From: Candidatus Woesearchaeota archaeon
GTDB lineage: Archaea; Nanobdellota; Nanobdellia; SCGC-AAA011-G17; GW2011-AR17
NCBI GenBank assembly: GCA_017608525.1
Contig: JAFCFS010000002.1
Span: 1 to 40,669 of the forward strand
Reading direction: 5' to 3'
DNA: 40,669 bases
Part shown: positions 36,920 to 40,669 of the stretch, one piece after another
Layout: each line of letters starts with the position of its first letter
How positions within the stretch are numbered: position 1 is the first letter of the stretch
Translations under genes and position numbers: made by a program
The notes under the pieces: model-generated
What the model saw: only the letters and a program-made list of their open reading frames with translations
Told to the model about the DNA's origin: nothing
Databases searched by the model: none

Positions 36920-37521
36920 CTTGATTTTTCAATCATTTCCTCTATCCTTTTTCTTCTCTTCTTCGAAAGTCTATTTTTCAAGACAAAGAATTTATTTTTA
37001 TTGTATAACACATACTGGTAAGTTACTTTTTCAATTTTGTCTCGGTGTTTCTCTGGTAGATACCTAACAAGAGGAACAGAAATTATTAGAACTTTCTTTT
37101 TCGCAATCCTAATACAATCATCAACAAAATTTTCTATGTAACTTTTAACATTCACATCTTCTGGAACATACTTAAAGCCATCACCACATTTTACCTTTTT
37201 ATAAGGCCTTAAAGGAAGACCGCAACAAATTACATAATCAAAAGTTTTGTCTTCAAAAGGCAACTCCCTTATGTCACCAATTATTCCTTTAATCCCATTC
37301 TTCCTTAACTCCTTTATAAATTCTGGAATAATATCATAACCTATAACATTTTTGTATACCACACCAAAAGAAACAGGTCCACAGCATAAATCTAAAACAA
37401 GTCCTGATAGCTTAATCCCTGCTTTCTTGAGATATTCCTTAAATGCTTCTTCTGCAAATTTTCTATAATCTTTAAATTTATCGCTTATATCGGGAACTTT
37501 ACCCCAATCGTAATTATCCAT
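36916..37521 (-). CDS. SAM-dependent methyltransferase
   Basis: LVLDLCCGPVSFGV, VIGYDIIPEF, GDIRELPFEDKTFDYVICCGLPL; ATG 37521 avoids overlap with the HerA-like gene. Confidence 0.75.
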   Translation of the reverse strand: MDNYDWGKVPDISDKFKDYRKFAEEAFKEYLKKAGIKLSGLVLDLCCGPVSFGVVYKNVIGYDIIPEFIKELRKNGIKGIIGDIRELPFEDKTFDYVICCGLPLRPYKKVKCGDGFKYVPEDVNVKSYIENFVDDCIRIAKKKVLIISVPLVRYLPEKHRDKIEKVTYQYVLYNKNKFFVLKNRLSKKRRKRIEEMIEKSR

Positions 37522-37534
37522 TTCTTTCAACAGT

Positions 37535-38887
37535 TCATGAAGTTTCTTTTTTCTCGAGTTCAAATTCAATCCTCCTTTCAACCCTAATTGCAGTAGGAGC
37601 CTCTCCACCATGCCATGTAAATCTTGGCCTTATTCTCATTGGGTAAAGCCTCTCGCTGTTGTCATCCAATACTATTGCGGCACCCTTTTCTCTTGGTAAA
37701 GCATCCATTTGTTGTGTTAAGGTAGAGGCCATATAGCTTTGGGTCATCTGATTTAGGGCATCAACATCCGGTCTGGCAGTAATTCTATGGCTTATTACTA
37801 TATCTGATTGAGTCATAACATCGGTATGGATTTTTCCCGGTTGTTGTGTACATAGTATCAAACTTACTCCCGGTTGTCTTCCTTCCCTCAAAATTGTAAC
37901 AAGGGCGTCCGTTGCAGGAGTTTTTCCTTTTTCAGGCAATGCTTCGTGTGCCTCATCGAGTATCAACCAAACTAATGGTTTCCTTTCTTTTATTTCAGCC
38001 TCTTCCTCGGTTTTGAAATAGCTATAACCAACTTTAATAGCTTCCAACTCTTCCATCTTTCTTGCTACCATTCTTTCCCTAAACAATTTTTTAGCAACAA
38101 GACCAATAACAAGATTTTTTACACCCCATCCTCCTTCACTGGTTGTATAGCAGCTTATGTCCAAAACAGAAACTTTCCCTCCTATGCACAAATCCTCAAT
38201 TTCTGTTCCTTTTTCTCTAAACAAACCCCATCTTTTAGCAGCCATTAAATGATTTATTGTTGCATTCTTGGTATTGGTATCTGTTTCTTTATCTTCCCTG
38301 ACAGCTTTGATCATGTCATCAATGCTATACTCTTTTACTCCTTTCTCATCAAATTCCCCAAGTATTTTTTCAATCAAAATTCCAACAGGATCGTTCAATG
38401 TCAACCCAAAACTCAAAGCCCAATCCTCAGCTGTTAATTCATTTGGTTTAATTGAAAATGGGTAGTCTGTTGGAAGACCCTCCCTCTTGTATCTTTCGTA
38501 ATACTCATATGGCGTGAATATTTTAATATCTAAACCTTTTCCCTTTAATCCCCATTGCTCAAGTAACTCTGCATCCTTTTCATTTGGGTATTTCATTGTC
38601 CAATAGATTCCCATAGTGTCAAAAATTATTATGCTTATATTTTTCTTTATTTCAGGTGGAAGGTCTATTATCCCTTCAGAGATTACTCCTAAAGTATAAG
38701 ATTTTCCAGATCCCCTTTTTCCACATACGAGTATAACGTGACTTCTTACAACATCTAAATAAACAGGATTTGCCAGAGAGGTTGTCCTCCCCATCTTGAC
38801 ATAGCTCTTTCCAATAAAAACCATGCCTTTTTTTCCAAATTTTTTTCTATCAGATTCATTTCTTCCAATTATAATATCGTATGGCAT
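37535..38887 (-). CDS. HerA-like DNA-translocating ATPase
   Basis: SHVILVCGKRGSGKSYTLGVI, VWLILDEAHEALPEKGKTPATDAL, REGRQPGVSLILCTQQPG, ISHRITARPD. Confidence 0.85.
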   Translation of the reverse strand: MPYDIIIGRNESDRKKFGKKGMVFIGKSYVKMGRTTSLANPVYLDVVRSHVILVCGKRGSGKSYTLGVISEGIIDLPPEIKKNISIIIFDTMGIYWTMKYPNEKDAELLEQWGLKGKGLDIKIFTPYEYYERYKREGLPTDYPFSIKPNELTAEDWALSFGLTLNDPVGILIEKILGEFDEKGVKEYSIDDMIKAVREDKETDTNTKNATINHLMAAKRWGLFREKGTEIEDLCIGGKVSVLDISCYTTSEGGWGVKNLVIGLVAKKLFRERMVARKMEELEAIKVGYSYFKTEEEAEIKERKPLVWLILDEAHEALPEKGKTPATDALVTILREGRQPGVSLILCTQQPGKIHTDVMTQSDIVISHRITARPDVDALNQMTQSYMASTLTQQMDALPREKGAAIVLDDNSERLYPMRIRPRFTWHGGEAPTAIRVERRIEFELEKKETS

Positions 38888-38968
38888 TAAATTAATCTAA
38901 TTGCATCAAAATTATAAGCTTTTCTATCCCGTAAAAATTTTAAACTAGAAAATTCTAAAGGGCTTAAA

Positions 38969-39148
38969 ATGGAAAAATTTATGTCAAAGTACAAAAGCAA
39001 GGTATTCAGAGTAATAAAAAAATATAAGTTAGTTGTTGATGGTGATAAGATATTTGTTTGCCTTAGTGGTGGTAAGGATAGCGGTTCAGCAGCATATCTT
39101 TTAAAAAAATATATTGAAGAAAAAAAACAAGGGAACAAACAAAAATGA
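38969..39148 (+). CDS. TtuA/TtcA-like PP-loop ATPase, N-terminal fragment
   Basis: MEKFMSKYKSKVFRVIKKYKLVVDGDKIFVCLSGGKDSGSAAYLLKKYIEEKKQGNKQK; overlaps next ORF as ATGA. Confidence 0.7.
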   Translation: MEKFMSKYKSKVFRVIKKYKLVVDGDKIFVCLSGGKDSGSAAYLLKKYIEEKKQGNKQK

Positions 39149-39753
39149 TTGGAATACCTCTTATAAAAATAGACGTTTCTGAATACGGTGTTGATATGAA
39201 AAAGATTGCAAAACTTCCAAGGCCTATATGCAGCTCCTGTGGACTAATTAAAAGATATCTTATGAATAAAGTTCCAAGAGAGATGGAGGCAAATAAAATT
39301 GCAACAGGTCATCATGGAGACGATTTTCTAGTTTTCTTCTTCAAAAATATTATGGGAGGAAACATAGAATGGATTGCAAAATTTACGCCCCTTTTAAAAA
39401 GTAGTGGAAAAAGTATTGCAAGGATAAGGCCGTTGTTTTTTGTTGGAAATGAAGATAATGAAAAATTTTGTAATGCTGTTGAATTACCATACATTCGTGA
39501 AGAGCTCTGCCCATATATTAATTTCAAAAGAAAAATAGATAAGTCTAGAAAAAAATGGTTCGAAATAATAAATCAGATTCAGAAGAAAAAACCAGATTTT
39601 AGGGAAAGAATGGTTGATGGCATAGCAAAATTGGCGAAAAGAATTTATTCTTCACTTGAAAAACCAAGGGAATGCAAATTGTGTGGTGAACCAACAAATG
39701 CAGAAATATGCGGATTTTGTAAACTAATTGAAATGTCAAAAAATAAAAAATAA
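39145..39753 (+). CDS. TtuA/TtcA-like tRNA thiolase, C-terminal fragment
   Basis: RPICSSCGLIKRYLMNKVPREMEANKIATGHHGDDFLVFFFKNIMGG; C-terminal CKLCGEPTNAEICGFC zinc motif. Confidence 0.75.
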   Translation: MIGIPLIKIDVSEYGVDMKKIAKLPRPICSSCGLIKRYLMNKVPREMEANKIATGHHGDDFLVFFFKNIMGGNIEWIAKFTPLLKSSGKSIARIRPLFFVGNEDNEKFCNAVELPYIREELCPYINFKRKIDKSRKKWFEIINQIQKKKPDFRERMVDGIAKLAKRIYSSLEKPRECKLCGEPTNAEICGFCKLIEMSKNKK

Positions 39754-39757
39754 AAAA

Positions 39758-40246
39758 TTAGTGCTTTCTCAATTTACTTTGAAAGTCTTCCAATGAAACT
39801 TCACTTCCAAGTTTTATTTTGTATTTTCTTAACAAATCTAAAATTCCCTCTTCGTTATGGTTTATTACTGCGTAAAACTTGCCCGGTGTTGCTTTTTCTG
39901 TCACAACCAATCTTAACATTCTTGTTTCAGGATTAACTTCATAAATCTCTCCGGGAGTTGCTAAAACTTCGTAGCATCTCACGCCTCTCTTTCCAACCAG
40001 CTTAAATTCTTCAATTTTTCTCTCTATTAAATCTGTTATCTCTGCACTTCTTGTCATTGCAAATATACCTAATTTTCTTTTTATTTCTTCAGCAGCCTCC
40101 TTTATCTTTTCTTTGTTTGGGTTTTTAAGTTGATATCTTTCAATAACTTCGGAAATTTCACTTGATAGCTCTTTCAAAATTTTTCCCGTCTCTTCAGTAG
40201 ATTCCTCAAGCAATTTTTTCAAATCTTTTAAATTGAATTTTGGCAT
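39758..40246 (-). CDS. Hypothetical protein
   Basis: MPKFNLKDLKKLLEES... start at 40246 preferred; no motif recognised. Confidence 0.55.
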   Translation of the reverse strand: MPKFNLKDLKKLLEESTEETGKILKELSSEISEVIERYQLKNPNKEKIKEAAEEIKRKLGIFAMTRSAEITDLIERKIEEFKLVGKRGVRCYEVLATPGEIYEVNPETRMLRLVVTEKATPGKFYAVINHNEEGILDLLRKYKIKLGSEVSLEDFQSKLRKH

Positions 40247-40247
40247 T

Positions 40248-40669
40248 TTATTCCTCCTTGTTTTCATAAACTATTTTTTCAGTAACTTTTCTAATAAGAT
40301 CAGGATAATTTTTTTCAAGCCATTTATCTACATCTTCATTTTTTTTGCCCTCAGAAATTAAATTGGAGATTACTATTTCCTTTTCACTGCTTTCAAGTTT
40401 TTCAAAAAAATCGATAAATCTTTCCAGGCTATCTTCATAATATGCTATTGCAAGTTGGATTTTTTTCTCGCATAGGTTTTCTAAAGGAACATCCAATAAC
40501 TTAGAAAAATAGGTTAATTCTTTTAAGTTTTCTAACCCTTTCTCTTTAATATACTGCATAGCAAGACTGAAACCTACTCTAAGCCGGTAATGATTTTTTT
40601 CATCTTTTCCTACCGATACTAACTCTTCTAGTAAACTTTTAAAATCTTCTATGTCCCAATACTTTTCTA
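40248..40669 (-). CDS. Hypothetical protein, 5' end beyond window
   Basis: Frame remains open upstream of the track start to the window edge (EKYWDIEDFKSLLEELVSVGKDEKNHYRLRVGFSLAMQYIKEK...). Confidence 0.6.
   Translation of the reverse strand, partial: EKYWDIEDFKSLLEELVSVGKDEKNHYRLRVGFSLAMQYIKEKGLENLKELTYFSKLLDVPLENLCEKKIQLAIAYYEDSLERFIDFFEKLESSEKEIVISNLISEGKKNEDVDKWLEKNYPDLIRKVTEKIVYENKEE

Noticed and set aside
1-40669. Transposon, integrase or prophage
   Set aside because: No transposase, integrase, terminal inverted repeats or tRNA target site seen

Overview
This is a gene-dense, AT-rich archaeal chromosomal segment, probably from a DPANN-like lineage (lineage is inference). Archaeal markers include a PAN-type proteasomal AAA ATPase, FEN1, Hef/XPF parts, Trm5, ThpR, HerA-like ATPases, archaeal TATA promoters and an H/ACA guide RNA candidate. 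I saw no CRISPR array, tRNA, rRNA or transposon. The accessory core is a ~15 kb type IV pilus/secretion-like locus (about 10.8-25.9 kb). It contains three tandem paralogous membrane proteins, divergent coiled-coil genes, a VirB11/FlaI-type ATPase, a FlaJ/TadC-type platform protein, and a tightly overlapping run of pilin-like or N-terminally anchored proteins. One of these carries a degenerate LytM (M23-like) domain plus an intact metzincin motif (HELGHKFGLVD). Another looks like a degenerate amidase_3. Other highlights: (i) a Trm5 tRNA methyltransferase whose Rossmann domain is interrupted by a ~259-aa endonuclease-IV/xylose-isomerase-like TIM barrel; (ii) an unannotated 73-nt H/ACA guide RNA candidate with pocket, K-turn, GNRA loop, ACA box and a correctly spaced TATA box; (iii) a split Hef helicase/nuclease around an MBL-fold gene; (iv) a split, shortened TtuA-like thiolase; (v) an S2P-like protein with HNxxH instead of HExxH. 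All family calls come from reading motifs by eye; no database search was run.
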